The notes beneath the pieces are model-generated. The model was not told the DNA's origin, searched no databases, and saw only the letters and a program-made list of their open reading frames with translations. Of a DNA stretch of 64,000 bases, positions 24,732-33,104 are shown piece after piece. The position numbers and the translations under genes were made by a program. Positions within the stretch are counted from its first letter, which is position 1. Each line of letters starts with the position of its first letter. The stretch comes from Bacilli bacterium (GTDB taxonomy: Bacteria; Bacillota_I; Bacilli_A; RF39; UBA660), in the NCBI GenBank assembly GCA_900752905.1, contig CAADWX010000011.1, positions 62,001 through 126,000 of the forward strand, read 5' to 3'.

Positions 24732-25468
24732 ATTATTATTATATAACAGATACTGGTAAAGTTAGAGATCATAATGAAGACAGTGTGTTGATTGTTGAAA
24801 ATGGTAGTAGAGAATGTCTTATGGCTGTTGCTGATGGTATGGGGGGTCATAATGCTGGTGAGGTTGCTTCTTCTATTGCAATATCACATATTGGTGAAAG
24901 GTTTAGAAAATTAGATACTATAGGTACTAAAGAAGATGCTCAAAACTGGCTTAGAGATGTTGTTAGTGAAATTAATGTGCTTATATTTAAATATACTGAA
25001 ACTCATCCTGAAAGTAAGGGTATGGGTACGACTTTAGTAACTGCTATTATAACAAAGGATTTTCTTATTTATGGAAATATAGGTGATTCTTCTGGTTTTG
25101 CTGTAAAGGATGGAAAAATGTATAAAATAACAGTTGATCATACTTTAGTTAATTTACTTGTAAAAAATGGTGAATTAACTGAAGAAGAAGCTAAAAATCA
25201 TCCAAGAAAAAATGTACTTATGAAAGCTCTTGGGGCAACAAATGCTGTAGATATGGATATATTTGATATAGAAACTGATGTGGATCAAGTACTTCTTTGT
25301 AGTGATGGTCTTACTAATATGCTTACTTTTGAACAAATTAATAAAGTCTTGAATGAAGATTTATCAATAGAAAATAAGCTTCAAAAATTAATTTATAAAT
25401 GTAATAATCGTGGTGGAAATGATAATATTTCTATTGCATATTTAATAAAGGAAGGTGCTAGCAAATGA
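24728..25468 (+). CDS. prpC: PP2C-type protein phosphatase PrpC/Stp
   Basis: 246 aa metal-dependent Ser/Thr phosphatase that reverses phosphorylation by the kinase encoded next. Family motifs are present: TGKVRDHNEDSV, AVADGMGGHNAGEVAS, GMGTTLVTAI, GNIGDSSGFAV, CSDGLTNM and GGNDNISI. The Asp residues that hold the metal pair are in place. The gene overlaps both neighbours by ATGA. Confidence 0.96.
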   Translation: MNYYYITDTGKVRDHNEDSVLIVENGSRECLMAVADGMGGHNAGEVASSIAISHIGERFRKLDTIGTKEDAQNWLRDVVSEINVLIFKYTETHPESKGMGTTLVTAIITKDFLIYGNIGDSSGFAVKDGKMYKITVDHTLVNLLVKNGELTEEEAKNHPRKNVLMKALGATNAVDMDIFDIETDVDQVLLCSDGLTNMLTFEQINKVLNEDLSIENKLQKLIYKCNNRGGNDNISIAYLIKEGASK

Positions 25469-27303
25469 TAATTAAAGGTCAAAAAATTAATGATAGATAT
25501 GAAATTATAAGAACTATTGGAGAAGGTGGTATGGCTAATGTATATTTAGCTATAGATACTATACTTGATAGAAAAGTTGCTGTAAAAGTATTAAGAGGTG
25601 ATTTAGCAACTGATGAAAAATTTGTAAGGAGATTTCAAAGAGAAGCTAATGCAGCAAGTCGTCTTAATCATCCAAATATTGTTGAAATTTATGATGTTGG
25701 TGAAGACGATGGTATGTATTATATTGTAATGGAATATGTAGAGGGTCAAACTTTAAAAAATCTTATTAAAAAAAGAGGCGGACTTACTTTACCTGAAGTT
25801 ATTGATATTATGCTTCAACTTACAAGTGGTATAGCATGTGCTCATGAAAGTTATATAATTCATAGAGATATAAAACCACAAAATATTATGATATTAGATG
25901 ATGGAAGAGTTAAAATAACTGATTTTGGTATTGCTCAAACATTAAATAGTACTGATCTTACTCAAACTAATTCTGTTATGGGTTCTGTTCATTATTTACC
26001 TCCTGAACAAGCAAATGGTGGTGCTTCTACTATTAAAAGTGATATTTATTCAACAGGTATATTAATGTATGAACTTATTACTGGACGTGTACCTTTTAGA
26101 GGTGAAAATGCAGTAGAGATTGCAATTAAACAAATGAAAGAACCAATTCCTTCAATAAGTGATTTTAGGGATGATGTACCTCAAAGTGTTGAAAATATAA
26201 TAATAAAGGCATGTGCTAAAAATCCTAAAAATAGATATGATAGTATTGTAGATATGAGAAATGATATCGAAGTATGTTTATCAAAAGAACATAGTTTAGA
26301 TCCTAAAATAGAACTTCCTTATCCTGAACATGAAGATGATTATCAAGAAATCAATATAACTAGAAGTGAAAAAAACGCTAAAAGAAATGAAGAAATAGAA
26401 GAAAATGAAATAGAAAAAGAAAATAAAAAATCTAATAAAGGAGTAGTTATTGTAAGTATAATCCTTGGTATTATAATTTTAGGTGTTGTTATATCATTGT
26501 TAGTATTAAATATGTCTAATAATAAAAAAAGTGATTCTAATAAAATTGAAGTACCTGATGTAACTAAATATACTTTAGAAAAAGCAACAGATGAATTAGA
26601 AAGATTAGGATTTACTGTTGATACAACTGTAAAAGAAGAGTATAGCGATAGCGTAGAAGAGGGAAGTGTAATTAAGACACTTCCTAAAGCTGGTAAAAAA
26701 GTTTCAAAGAATACTGTGATTACTTTAACTGTATCTTCTGGTAGTGAAAATATTAAAATAGAAAATTATAAAGGAAAAAATTATGAAGAAGTAAAAAATG
26801 AATTAGAAGAATTGGGAATAAATGTTAAAATAGAAAAAGAAGAACATGATTCAAAGGATGAAAATTATAAAGAAAATATCATTATTAGTCAGGATTTAGC
26901 TGCTGGTTCTACTTTAAAAGTAGGAGATAGCTTAACTCTTGTAATACCATCTCTTATAACTGTATATCCTGATTTTACAGATGGAACTTATACATTGAAC
27001 GATATCGAAGATTTTTGTTCACAAAATTCAATTACTTTAGTAAAAGAATACACTGAATCTGATAAAAAAGAAGGTACTATTTTAACTCAAAGTAGAGCTG
27101 CTGGAACAAAAGTTTATAATAATGTAACACTTAAAATAACAATAGCTAAAGCTAAAACAGTAGTATCAAAACCTGAAGATACTAAAACAGATACGACTAA
27201 AACTGATACAACAAAAACAGATACAACTAAGACAGATACAACTAAAACAGATACAACTAAGACAGATACAACAAAAACTGATGGACAATCAACAAATGCA
27301 TAA
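25465..27303 (+). CDS. prkC: PASTA-domain Ser/Thr kinase PrkC
   Basis: 612 aa membrane kinase. Cytoplasmic kinase domain about 1-275: GEGGMANVYLA, AVKVLRGD, HRDIKPQNIMI (about 132), TDFGIAQ (about 151). A charged juxtamembrane stretch is followed by one helix (VVIVSIILGIIILGVVISLL, about 326-348) and three extracellular PASTA repeats (about 362-565) that bind muropeptides or lipid II in homologues. The tail is seven copies of a five-residue KTDTT-type unit coded by 15-base tandem repeats. In spore formers PrkC links muropeptide sensing to germination and wall control. Confidence 0.95.
   Translation: MIIKGQKINDRYEIIRTIGEGGMANVYLAIDTILDRKVAVKVLRGDLATDEKFVRRFQREANAASRLNHPNIVEIYDVGEDDGMYYIVMEYVEGQTLKNLIKKRGGLTLPEVIDIMLQLTSGIACAHESYIIHRDIKPQNIMILDDGRVKITDFGIAQTLNSTDLTQTNSVMGSVHYLPPEQANGGASTIKSDIYSTGILMYELITGRVPFRGENAVEIAIKQMKEPIPSISDFRDDVPQSVENIIIKACAKNPKNRYDSIVDMRNDIEVCLSKEHSLDPKIELPYPEHEDDYQEINITRSEKNAKRNEEIEENEIEKENKKSNKGVVIVSIILGIIILGVVISLLVLNMSNNKKSDSNKIEVPDVTKYTLEKATDELERLGFTVDTTVKEEYSDSVEEGSVIKTLPKAGKKVSKNTVITLTVSSGSENIKIENYKGKNYEEVKNELEELGINVKIEKEEHDSKDENYKENIIISQDLAAGSTLKVGDSLTLVIPSLITVYPDFTDGTYTLNDIEDFCSQNSITLVKEYTESDKKEGTILTQSRAAGTKVYNNVTLKITIAKAKTVVSKPEDTKTDTTKTDTTKTDTTKTDTTKTDTTKTDTTKTDGQSTNA
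27181..27285 (+). repeat. 15-base tandem repeat coding the PrkC tail
   Basis: Seven units of about ACTAAAACAGATACA, coding repeated Thr-Lys-Thr-Asp-Thr, the last one degenerate. Differences are mainly synonymous. Units are a multiple of three, so copy-number change keeps the frame. The repeat ends at the start of rsgA. Confidence 0.9.
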
Positions 27304-28132
27304 TTATAAAACAGGTAAAATAATAAAACTTATTAGTAATGATTATAGTGTGCTTTTTGAGAATCAGATATATGTGTGTAAGAGTAGGGGTAATTTTAGA
27401 TATCAAGGTTTTAAACCACTTGTTGGTGATAATGTAGAATTTAATCCTGATAATAAGATTATAATGAATATATTAAAAAGAAAAAATGAGCTTGTAAGAC
27501 CACCTGTTGCTAATATTGATCAAGCACTTATTGTTACAAATGTTTATCCTTCTTTTTCTTCTAATCTTTTAGACAAATTAATTAATATTATTGAATTTAA
27601 TAATATAGAACCAATAATATGTTTTTCTAAATTAGATTTAGTAGATGATGCTATAAAAAAAGAAATTGGTGAAGTAATTTCTTATTATAAGAAAATAGGA
27701 TATAGAGTTTTTATTAATACTGAAGTAGAAGAATTAAAAAGTATTTTTAAAGATAAAATAACAGTTTTTACAGGTCAAACTGGAGCTGGTAAAAGTACTC
27801 TTATAAATAAATTAAATCCTAATTTGAATTTAAAAACTGATGAAATTTCAAAAGCTTTAGGTAGAGGTAAACATACGACAAGACATGTGGAACTTATAAA
27901 TGTACTTGGTGGTTTTATAGCTGATACTCCTGGATTTTCAGATGTTAGTTTTATAGGTATGTCACGTGAAGATATACGGGATAATTTCATTGAATTTAAT
28001 TCTTATAGAGATAAATGTAAATATAAAGATTGTATGCATGATAAAGAAAATGAATGTGAAATAAAAAATAGAGTTAACAGTAATGATATATTAAAAAGTC
28101 GCTATGAAAATTATATAAAGTTTATAAAGTAG
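27281..28132 (+). CDS. rsgA: Ribosome small subunit GTPase RsgA
   Basis: 283 aa circularly permuted GTPase that acts in late 30S assembly. An N-terminal OB fold (KIIKLISNDYSVLF), then FSKLDLVD (G4), GQTGAGKSTLINKL (G1) and DTPGFSD (G3), and a C-terminal zinc knuckle (CKYKDCMHDKENECEI). The start is uncertain: ATG 27281 overlaps prkC by 23 bases, while ATG 27296 overlaps by 8 and yields a more usual N-terminus. Neither has a strong ribosome site, which suggests coupling to prkC translation. Confidence 0.94.
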   Translation: MDNQQMHNYKTGKIIKLISNDYSVLFENQIYVCKSRGNFRYQGFKPLVGDNVEFNPDNKIIMNILKRKNELVRPPVANIDQALIVTNVYPSFSSNLLDKLINIIEFNNIEPIICFSKLDLVDDAIKKEIGEVISYYKKIGYRVFINTEVEELKSIFKDKITVFTGQTGAGKSTLINKLNPNLNLKTDEISKALGRGKHTTRHVELINVLGGFIADTPGFSDVSFIGMSREDIRDNFIEFNSYRDKCKYKDCMHDKENECEIKNRVNSNDILKSRYENYIKFIK

Positions 28133-28141
28133 GTGAAAGAA

Positions 28142-28777
28142 GTGAAAATATCAACATCAATACTAAATATAGAAAATGATAAAATAAAAATAGATAAGGT
28201 AATAAATTCTACTACTGATGGTATTCATTTAGATATTATGGATGGTAAATTTGTAAGTTTTAAAACGATAGATGATGATTTAATAATCTCTTATTTAAAA
28301 AAATGTCAAAAACCAATTGATATTCATTTTATGACTTATAATGTAAAAGAGTATGTTAAAAAATATGAGGTATTAAAACCGTCATATATGATATTTCATT
28401 ATGAAACTGGCGAAAATATATTAGATATTATAAAGTACATAAAAAGTAAAGATATAAAAGCTGGTATTGCTATAAACCCAAAAACAGATGTTAATTTAAT
28501 TAAAGATATTCTTTCTTATATTGATTTAGTGCTTATTATGAGTGTTGAGCCTGGTCGTGGAGGACAAGAATTTATGTTATCTTCTATAAATAAAATTAAT
28601 GAATTAGTTGAATTAAAAGAAAAATATAATTTTTTAATAGAAATAGATGGTGGCATAAATGATAAAACAATATCATATTTAAATGGTGTTGATATTGCTG
28701 TATGTGGTAGTTATATAACAAATAGTGATGATTATAATGAAAAAATTATTTATTTAAAAAGTCAAGTTAAAATTTAG
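28142..28777 (+). CDS. rpe: Ribulose-phosphate 3-epimerase
   Basis: 211 aa TIM-barrel enzyme interconverting ribulose 5-phosphate and xylulose 5-phosphate. HLDIMDGKFV supplies an active-site Asp, IDIHFM the metal-binding His (most homologues have DVHLM), MSVEPGRGGQEFM the phosphate-binding loop, and IEIDGGIND the second Asp. GTG 28142 follows AGGTGA with normal spacing and is preferred over GTG 28133. Last gene of the rlmN-prpC-prkC-rsgA-rpe operon, an order common in Firmicutes. The shortened N-terminus and altered residues are unusual but all key positions remain. Confidence 0.88.
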   Translation: MKISTSILNIENDKIKIDKVINSTTDGIHLDIMDGKFVSFKTIDDDLIISYLKKCQKPIDIHFMTYNVKEYVKKYEVLKPSYMIFHYETGENILDIIKYIKSKDIKAGIAINPKTDVNLIKDILSYIDLVLIMSVEPGRGGQEFMLSSINKINELVELKEKYNFLIEIDGGINDKTISYLNGVDIAVCGSYITNSDDYNEKIIYLKSQVKI

Positions 28778-28792
28778 TTACTTGACTTTTTT
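28756..28792. terminator. Bidirectional terminator between rpe and sspI
   Basis: AAAAAGTCAAGT on the left and ACTTGACTTTTTT on the right; the two converging genes end inside it. Confidence 0.85.
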
Positions 28793-28975
28793 ATATATTT
28801 CTTCAATTATGTTATCTTTTAAAGATGAATTCCATGCTATTTCAAATAAAACTCCTAGCCCAGGTAAAAGTTCTTCTTCTTTAGAATTAATAGAATCTGT
28901 AATAGCTTCTTCTATTTCTTTTTTACTATTACCTTTAAAATTGTTAATTATATACTTTCTTATATCAATATTCAT
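28778..28975 (-). CDS. sspI: Small acid-soluble spore protein SspI
   Basis: 65 aa. NIDIRKYIINNFKGNSKKEI, then EEELLPGLGVLFEIAWNSS, follows SspI over its whole length; the MLPGLGVLFE-type core is diagnostic. A minor spore core protein made in the forespore. The second ATG (28975) has AAAGGAA at proper spacing and is preferred over ATG 28981. No sigma-G promoter was identified with confidence. The gene is direct evidence that the lineage keeps, or recently kept, sporulation. Confidence 0.88.
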   Translation of the reverse strand: MNIDIRKYIINNFKGNSKKEIEEAITDSINSKEEELLPGLGVLFEIAWNSSLKDNIIEEIYKKVK

Positions 28976-29109
28976 ATACATTTCCTTTCTAATTTATTAT
29001 GAAAAATTTTTTTGAGTTAATTCATTAAAATTAACAAAAGTATAAAAATTTATTGTAATTGTTAATTAATATATGTTATAATTACGTTGAATAAAAGAGG
29101 GTAGATAGT

Positions 29110-29733
29110 GTGGAAAAGTTATATGTAATGGATAATCGTGGAATGGAAAAAGAAGCATATAAGGTAAGATATATAAATTTTGAAAATAATAATTATTTTA
29201 TATATACTTTTAATGAAATTGATTCAGAAGGGTATGTTAAGCTTTATTTAAAGAAAATCAATAATGGTGAAGATACTGGTTTAACCGCACTTGAATGGGA
29301 AGGAATAAAAGCTTCTATACCTTTAATTGTAAAAGAAATTAAAAATAATAATATTTCTAGTTTTAAAGATTTAAGTATGAAAAATATTAAGGAAATAATG
29401 GATGGAAATTCAAAGGTATTTAAGTTGAAAAAAAATATTGTTGAGCTTATAACATATGAAGAACCTGTAACTGATGATATTCCTAAATTTGAAATGAATG
29501 AATCTGATGATTCTTTAGTAGAATTTAAAGAAGAATCACCAAAATTTGATGAAAAGGATGAGATTTCAGTAATTAATCAAAATCATGAAAAAATTAAACA
29601 GTTAGAATTAGAACTTGTTAAGTATAAAGAATTTTGTGTTAATTTAAAAAAACAAAATGAGATATTGAAATTAGAATTAAGTAAGAGTAATAATAAGTTA
29701 TCTCGTTTAAAAAGTTTATTAAAGGACATTTAA
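29110..29733 (+). CDS. Hypothetical protein with C-terminal coiled coil
   Basis: 207 aa, cytoplasmic. The first ~60 residues (NYFIYTFNEIDSEGYVKLYL) form a small beta fold resembling DUF1292/YrzB-type proteins. Residues 60-110 are helical, followed by an acidic linker and a clear coiled coil at about 155-207 (KIKQLELELVKYKEFCVNLK). GTG start after AGAGGGTAG. The neighbours are spore genes, but no direct role is implied. Confidence 0.5.
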   Translation: MEKLYVMDNRGMEKEAYKVRYINFENNNYFIYTFNEIDSEGYVKLYLKKINNGEDTGLTALEWEGIKASIPLIVKEIKNNNISSFKDLSMKNIKEIMDGNSKVFKLKKNIVELITYEEPVTDDIPKFEMNESDDSLVEFKEESPKFDEKDEISVINQNHEKIKQLELELVKYKEFCVNLKKQNEILKLELSKSNNKLSRLKSLLKDI

Positions 29734-29748
29734 TGTCTTTTTTTGTTT
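29722..29748 (+). terminator. Terminator
   Basis: AAGGACAT, loop TTA, ATGTCTTT followed by T; it includes the stop of the preceding gene. Confidence 0.7.
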
Positions 29749-29778
29749 ATATTTTCATAAAATTAAATGGTGATATAA

Positions 29779-30702
29779 ATGAAAAATGCAATAAATTATT
29801 TTTATCATTTAAATCCAGATAATATTCATAAAAATAATAATTTAATATATTTTATGGATAATGGTTATTATTATGTATTTAGAGTTTTTAATGAAGATGT
29901 TTCTATACTTAATATGATATCTGATATAAGTGGTAAAATGTATCAAAATGGAATTTATATTCACCAAATAATAGCTAATATAAATGGAGAATATATAACA
30001 AATATAGATGGAATTAATTATGTTTTAGTAAGATCTAAGGATGCTATGGAAAGAACTATAACAATTAATGATATTATAGAATTTCACGAAAAAGTAAAGT
30101 ATATAGATGTTTCTCAAGAAAAAATTAATTGGTCAGATTTATGGAGCAAAAAGATAGATTATTTTGAATATCAGGTTAATCAATTTGGTATAAAATATCC
30201 TATTATACGAAAGAGTTTTAATTATTTTATAGGAATGGCAGAAAATGGAATTAGTGCATATAATGATTATGGTTTGGAATATACAAAATATTTTATTGTA
30301 CATAAAAGATTGCTTACTAGTTCTAAATTATATGATTTGTATGATCCTTTTAATTTAATATATGATGTTAAATCTAGAGATTTTTCTGAATATATAAAGA
30401 ATTATTTTTTTAGTAATAATGAAAATAATGATGCTTTTTTAGTTTTTGAAAATAATATAGGATTATTTAATTTTAATAGTTATGAATTGTTACTTTTTTA
30501 TATTAGATTATTGTATCCATCATTTTATTTTGATGTTTATGAAAAAATAGTAGAAAATAGTGAGGAGGAATCTAAATTAGATATTATTATTGATAATATA
30601 GAAAAATATGAAATATTCTTAAAAGAAATAACTTTATTTTTAGAAAAATATATTACTTTACCAAATATAGAATGGATAAAAAAAGTAGTTAAATTAAATT
30701 AA
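29779..30702 (+). CDS. Probable spore coat protein of the YutH/CotS type
   Basis: 307 aa. A kinase-like fold of the CotS/YutH family: IYFMDNGYYYVFRVF for the N-lobe, IIEFHEKVKYID, WSDLWSKKIDYFEYQV (the W-x(n)-D-x-x-E helix), SFNYFIGMAENGISAYND (a YutH-like segment) and DPFNLIYDVKSRDFSEYIK in place of the catalytic loop. The HxD catalytic motif of true phosphotransferases is absent. In Bacillus yutH lies beside yutI, and here the NifU-like yutI homologue is the next gene, which supports the call. It converges on and overlaps that gene by 14 bases. Confidence 0.6.
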   Translation: MKNAINYFYHLNPDNIHKNNNLIYFMDNGYYYVFRVFNEDVSILNMISDISGKMYQNGIYIHQIIANINGEYITNIDGINYVLVRSKDAMERTITINDIIEFHEKVKYIDVSQEKINWSDLWSKKIDYFEYQVNQFGIKYPIIRKSFNYFIGMAENGISAYNDYGLEYTKYFIVHKRLLTSSKLYDLYDPFNLIYDVKSRDFSEYIKNYFFSNNENNDAFLVFENNIGLFNFNSYELLLFYIRLLYPSFYFDVYEKIVENSEEESKLDIIIDNIEKYEIFLKEITLFLEKYITLPNIEWIKKVVKLN

Positions 30703-30708
30703 CTACTT
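30683..30708. terminator. Bidirectional terminator inside overlapping gene ends
   Basis: AAGTAGTTAA and TTAACTACTT around a 6-base AT loop, covering the overlap of the coat and NifU genes. Confidence 0.65.
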
Positions 30709-30910
30709 CCTTAACTTCAGGAACCTCTTCTTTTATAGCTTGTTCTATTCCATCTTTTAGGGTATAATCAAGCATCATACAATCAGCACATGCTCCCATC
30801 ATTTTTATGTAAACAATATTATTCTCATATTTTACAAATTCTATATTTCCACCATCATTTATGAGATATGGTCTTAATTCATCAATTACTTTTTTTATTT
30901 TTTCTTCCAT
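30689..30910 (-). CDS. NifU C-terminal domain protein (YutI-like iron-sulfur scaffold)
   Basis: 73 aa. LRPYLINDGGNIEFVKYENN and MMGACADCMMLDYTL carry the conserved CxxC that holds an iron-sulfur cluster, and GIEQAIKEEVPEV closes the domain. In Firmicutes such proteins carry clusters to apo-proteins. Start ATG 30910 lies 4 bases after GGTGATTA. The upstream region carries tandem copies of the ribosome site plus start (see separate entry). Confidence 0.9.
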   Translation of the reverse strand: MEEKIKKVIDELRPYLINDGGNIEFVKYENNIVYIKMMGACADCMMLDYTLKDGIEQAIKEEVPEVKEVVNLI

Positions 30911-30945
30911 GTTAATCACCATCCATGTTAACCACCATCCATGTT
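30910..30945 (-). repeat. Tandem copies of the ribosome site and start codon before the NifU gene
   Basis: A 16-base unit (CCATGTTAAYCACCAT on the plus strand) occurs twice plus a partial copy. Read on the minus strand, each copy gives a tiny ORF (Met-Asp-Gly-Gly-stop and Met-Asp-Gly-Asp-stop). The stop of each is one base before the next ATG; the last ATG is the real start. Confidence 0.75.
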
Positions 30946-31031
30946 AATTATATTATATAACACTAAATTTAAATTGTAAATGTTTTTAAAAATATATTTT
31001 TTGTGTTATAATCATTAAAGAGGTGTTTACT

Positions 31032-31391
31032 ATGGAGAAATACATGAAAGGTAAACTATTAAAAGGTGTTGTAACAGGTATAGAACCATATGGGGTTTTT
31101 GTTCAATTTGATGATTATTATTCTGGACTTATTCATATTTCAGAATTATCTAATAATTATGTAAAAGATCCTAACGATATAGTTCATATTGGTGATATTA
31201 TAACTGCTAAAATAATAGATGTAGATGATAAGTTAGGGCATTTAAAATTGAGTATTAAAGATATTCCATATAAAGATAAAAAAATTTATAAGAGAAGAAA
31301 AATAAAAGAGACTAGTCTAGGATGTAAAACTTTATTTTATAAATTACCTTTTTGGATAGAAGAAAATCTAAAAAATCATAAAAAAGTATAA
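31032..31391 (+). CDS. S1-domain RNA-binding protein (CvfD/YugI-like)
   Basis: 119 aa. A single S1 domain fills residues about 6-75: GVVTGIEPYGVFVQFDDYYS, GLIHISELS, VGDIITAKIIDVDDKLGHLKLSIKD. It ends in a basic tail (YKRRKIKE). Stand-alone S1 proteins of this kind bind ribosomes or mRNA and act in post-transcriptional control in Firmicutes. ATG 31032 follows AGAGGTG by 6 bases; GTG 31023 is rejected because it lies in that ribosome site. Confidence 0.85.
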   Translation: MEKYMKGKLLKGVVTGIEPYGVFVQFDDYYSGLIHISELSNNYVKDPNDIVHIGDIITAKIIDVDDKLGHLKLSIKDIPYKDKKIYKRRKIKETSLGCKTLFYKLPFWIEENLKNHKKV

Positions 31392-31397
31392 ATTGTG

Positions 31398-31426
31398 TTG
31401 ACAAATATTATTAAAGCTGGTATATT
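31398..31426 (+). promoter_or_regulatory. Promoter of the second tRNA array
   Basis: TTGACA at 31398-31403, TATATT at 31421-31426, spacer 17. Confidence 0.75.
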
Positions 31427-31442
31427 TAATATTGTCTGGGAC

Positions 31443-31519
31443 GGGCGATTAGCTCAGTTGGTTAGAGCACCTGCCTTACAAGCAGGGGGTCATAGGTTCG
31501 AGTCCTATATCGCCCACCA
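31443..31519 (+). tRNA. tRNA-Val (TAC)
   Basis: Acceptor GGGCGAT/ATCGCCC, CCA encoded, anticodon loop CTTACAA. First of five co-transcribed tRNAs. Confidence 0.95.
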
Positions 31520-31522
31520 TTT

Positions 31523-31598
31523 GCCGAAATGGCGCAACTGGTAGCGCAACTGACTTGTAATCAGTAGGTTACGGGTTCGATTCCTGTTTTCGGCACCA
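31523..31598 (+). tRNA. tRNA-Thr (TGT)
   Basis: Acceptor GCCGAAA/TTTCGGC, CCA encoded, anticodon loop CTTGTAA. Confidence 0.95.
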
Positions 31599-31603
31599 TA
31601 TTT

Positions 31604-31687
31604 GGAGGGGTAGCGAAGTGGTCAAACGCGGCAGACTGTAAATCTGTTCCTTCGGGTTCGATGGTTCAAATCCATCTCCCTCCACCA
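31604..31687 (+). tRNA. tRNA-Tyr (GTA)
   Basis: Acceptor GGAGGGG/TCCCTCC with a terminal G-T pair, long variable arm, CCA encoded, anticodon loop CTGTAAA. Confidence 0.95.
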
Positions 31688-31694
31688 CTTATGA

Positions 31695-31770
31695 TGCCTC
31701 GTAGCCAAGCGGTAAGGCACCACACTTTGACTGTGGCATTTCGCTAGTTCGAGTCTAGCCGAGGCAACCA
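31695..31770 (+). tRNA. tRNA-Gln (TTG)
   Basis: Acceptor TGCCTCG/CGAGGCA, CCA encoded, anticodon loop CTTTGAC. Confidence 0.95.
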
Positions 31771-31776
31771 CATTAT

Positions 31777-31852
31777 GATCTGTTAGCTCAGCCGGTAGAG
31801 CACTTGACTTTTAATCAAGGGGTCATGAGTTCGATTCTCATACAGGTCACCA
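31777..31852 (+). tRNA. tRNA-Lys (TTT)
   Basis: Acceptor GATCTGT/ACAGGTC with one T-G pair, CCA encoded, anticodon loop CTTTTAA. Confidence 0.95.
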
Positions 31853-31863
31853 TTTAAGATAAT

Positions 31864-31887
31864 AAGCGACATTTATGTCGCTTTTAT
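31864..31887 (+). terminator. Terminator after the second tRNA array
   Basis: AAGCGACA, loop TTTA, TGTCGCTT followed by T-rich sequence. Confidence 0.8.
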
Positions 31888-31932
31888 TGTGTTTTATTAT
31901 ATGAAGTAACATATAATTTATTGGTGATTAAA

Positions 31933-32727
31933 TTGATTAATCTTTTTTTTAAAGGAATAATTATTGGAATAGCTAAAATAATACCTGGACTTAGTGGCTC
32001 AGTATTAGCTATATCATTTGGAATTTATGAAGAAGCTCTAGGTAGAATATCAAAAATATTTAAGAATTTTAAAAACAATGTATATTATCTTTCAATACTT
32101 GTACTTGGTATAGTTCTTGGTATTATAATTGGAGCTTTTATTATTAAGTATTTAATTTTTAATATGTATTATATGACTATGTTCTTATTTATTGGACTTA
32201 TTGCTGGTGTTACAATTAAATTTGATTTTAAAATAAATAGTAATATTAAAAAAATATTTTTAATATTATTGTCTATTATGTTTACATTTTTAATACTAAA
32301 AAATAATTATAGTGTAAATGAATTTGTATATGAAAATAATTTATTAAATAATGTTTATACTTTCTTTATAGGTATTATAGATGCTTTTTCAACTATCGTA
32401 CCAGGTATAAGTGGTACAGCTATTTTTATATCTTTAGGTGTATATGACTTTGTACTTAAATTATTTTCTTTTGATATGTTAATTAGTTCTGCTTTTATTT
32501 ATTTCTTTTTAGGAATATTATTTGGAATAATAATTATATCTTTAATTATGAATTGTTTGTTTACTTATTATAAAAAAATTACTTATAATATTATTTATAT
32601 TTTGTGTGTATCTTCTATATTTATGATGATATTTAAAATTGATTATAGTAGTATGAATTTTATATATGCTATTTTATCATTTTTTTCATTTATTACGGGT
32701 ATATTTATTTCTAAATCTATATCATAA
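31933..32727 (+). CDS. DUF368 membrane protein (undecaprenyl phosphate translocase family)
   Basis: 264 aa polytopic membrane protein. Two repeated family motifs are visible: AKIIPGLSGSVLAISFGIYE near the N-terminus and STIVPGISGTAIFISLGVYD in the second half, each before a membrane helix, as expected for an inverted-repeat transporter. DUF368 proteins have been shown to help recycle undecaprenyl phosphate across the membrane, serving wall polymer synthesis. Start TTG 31933, 4 bases after GGTGAT, is preferred over TTG 31921. It links functionally to the PAP2-DgkA fusion at 10393. Confidence 0.88.
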   Translation: MINLFFKGIIIGIAKIIPGLSGSVLAISFGIYEEALGRISKIFKNFKNNVYYLSILVLGIVLGIIIGAFIIKYLIFNMYYMTMFLFIGLIAGVTIKFDFKINSNIKKIFLILLSIMFTFLILKNNYSVNEFVYENNLLNNVYTFFIGIIDAFSTIVPGISGTAIFISLGVYDFVLKLFSFDMLISSAFIYFFLGILFGIIIISLIMNCLFTYYKKITYNIIYILCVSSIFMMIFKIDYSSMNFIYAILSFFSFITGIFISKSIS

Positions 32728-32746
32728 ACATATTATTTTATGAGAG

Positions 32747-33091
32747 GTGATATTTATAAAAGAAAAATTACCAGAGGTTTTTGCAAATACAATAGATAAG
32801 AAATTTACTAATAATTCAGAATACAGTTATGGAGCAAAAGAGGAAAGAAAAGAAGATATAAAGGAAAATAGTAAAATGTCAATTGAACCTGATATAAACA
32901 AAAAGATAAATAAGATTTTTACATCTACTAATTATATTTATAAAGCGGATGTAAAAATAACAACTGATACAGAAGTATTAATTAAAAAAGTTATAGGCAA
33001 AAACAATAAAAATATAATAACTCTTGATAATAAATTAATACCTATTGATATAATAAAAGATATAGAAATAATAAATAAAACAAGCAAATAA
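32747..33091 (+). CDS. Hypothetical protein, possibly spore-coat-related
   Basis: 114 aa. A charged N-terminal half (Lys/Glu-rich, low complexity) is followed by a small beta domain (YIYKADVKITTDTEVLIKKV, IITLDNKLIPIDIIKDIEII). The end loosely recalls CotO-type coat proteins, and the converging neighbour is a CotZ-like gene, but this is a guess. The start is odd: GTG 32747 lies inside the strong ribosome site GAGAGGTGAT, which would serve an in-frame ATA at 32756 at the usual spacing; no ATG is available early. The N-terminus needs direct evidence. Confidence 0.5.
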   Translation: MIFIKEKLPEVFANTIDKKFTNNSEYSYGAKEERKEDIKENSKMSIEPDINKKINKIFTSTNYIYKADVKITTDTEVLIKKVIGKNNKNIITLDNKLIPIDIIKDIEIINKTSK

Positions 33092-33104
33092 TGCTTGTTT
33101 TTAT
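33078..33104. terminator. Bidirectional terminator
   Basis: AAACAAGCA, loop AATAA, TGCTTGTTT, with A-run left and T-run right, between two converging genes. Confidence 0.85.

Noticed and set aside
24728..25468. Possible use of TGA as tryptophan, as in Mollicutes
   Set aside because: TGA ends rlmN and prpC at the expected lengths, and the only tRNA-Trp has anticodon CCA.
27181..27285. Short tandem array considered as CRISPR or as a regulatory repeat
   Set aside because: It is a 15-base coding repeat in frame with PrkC.
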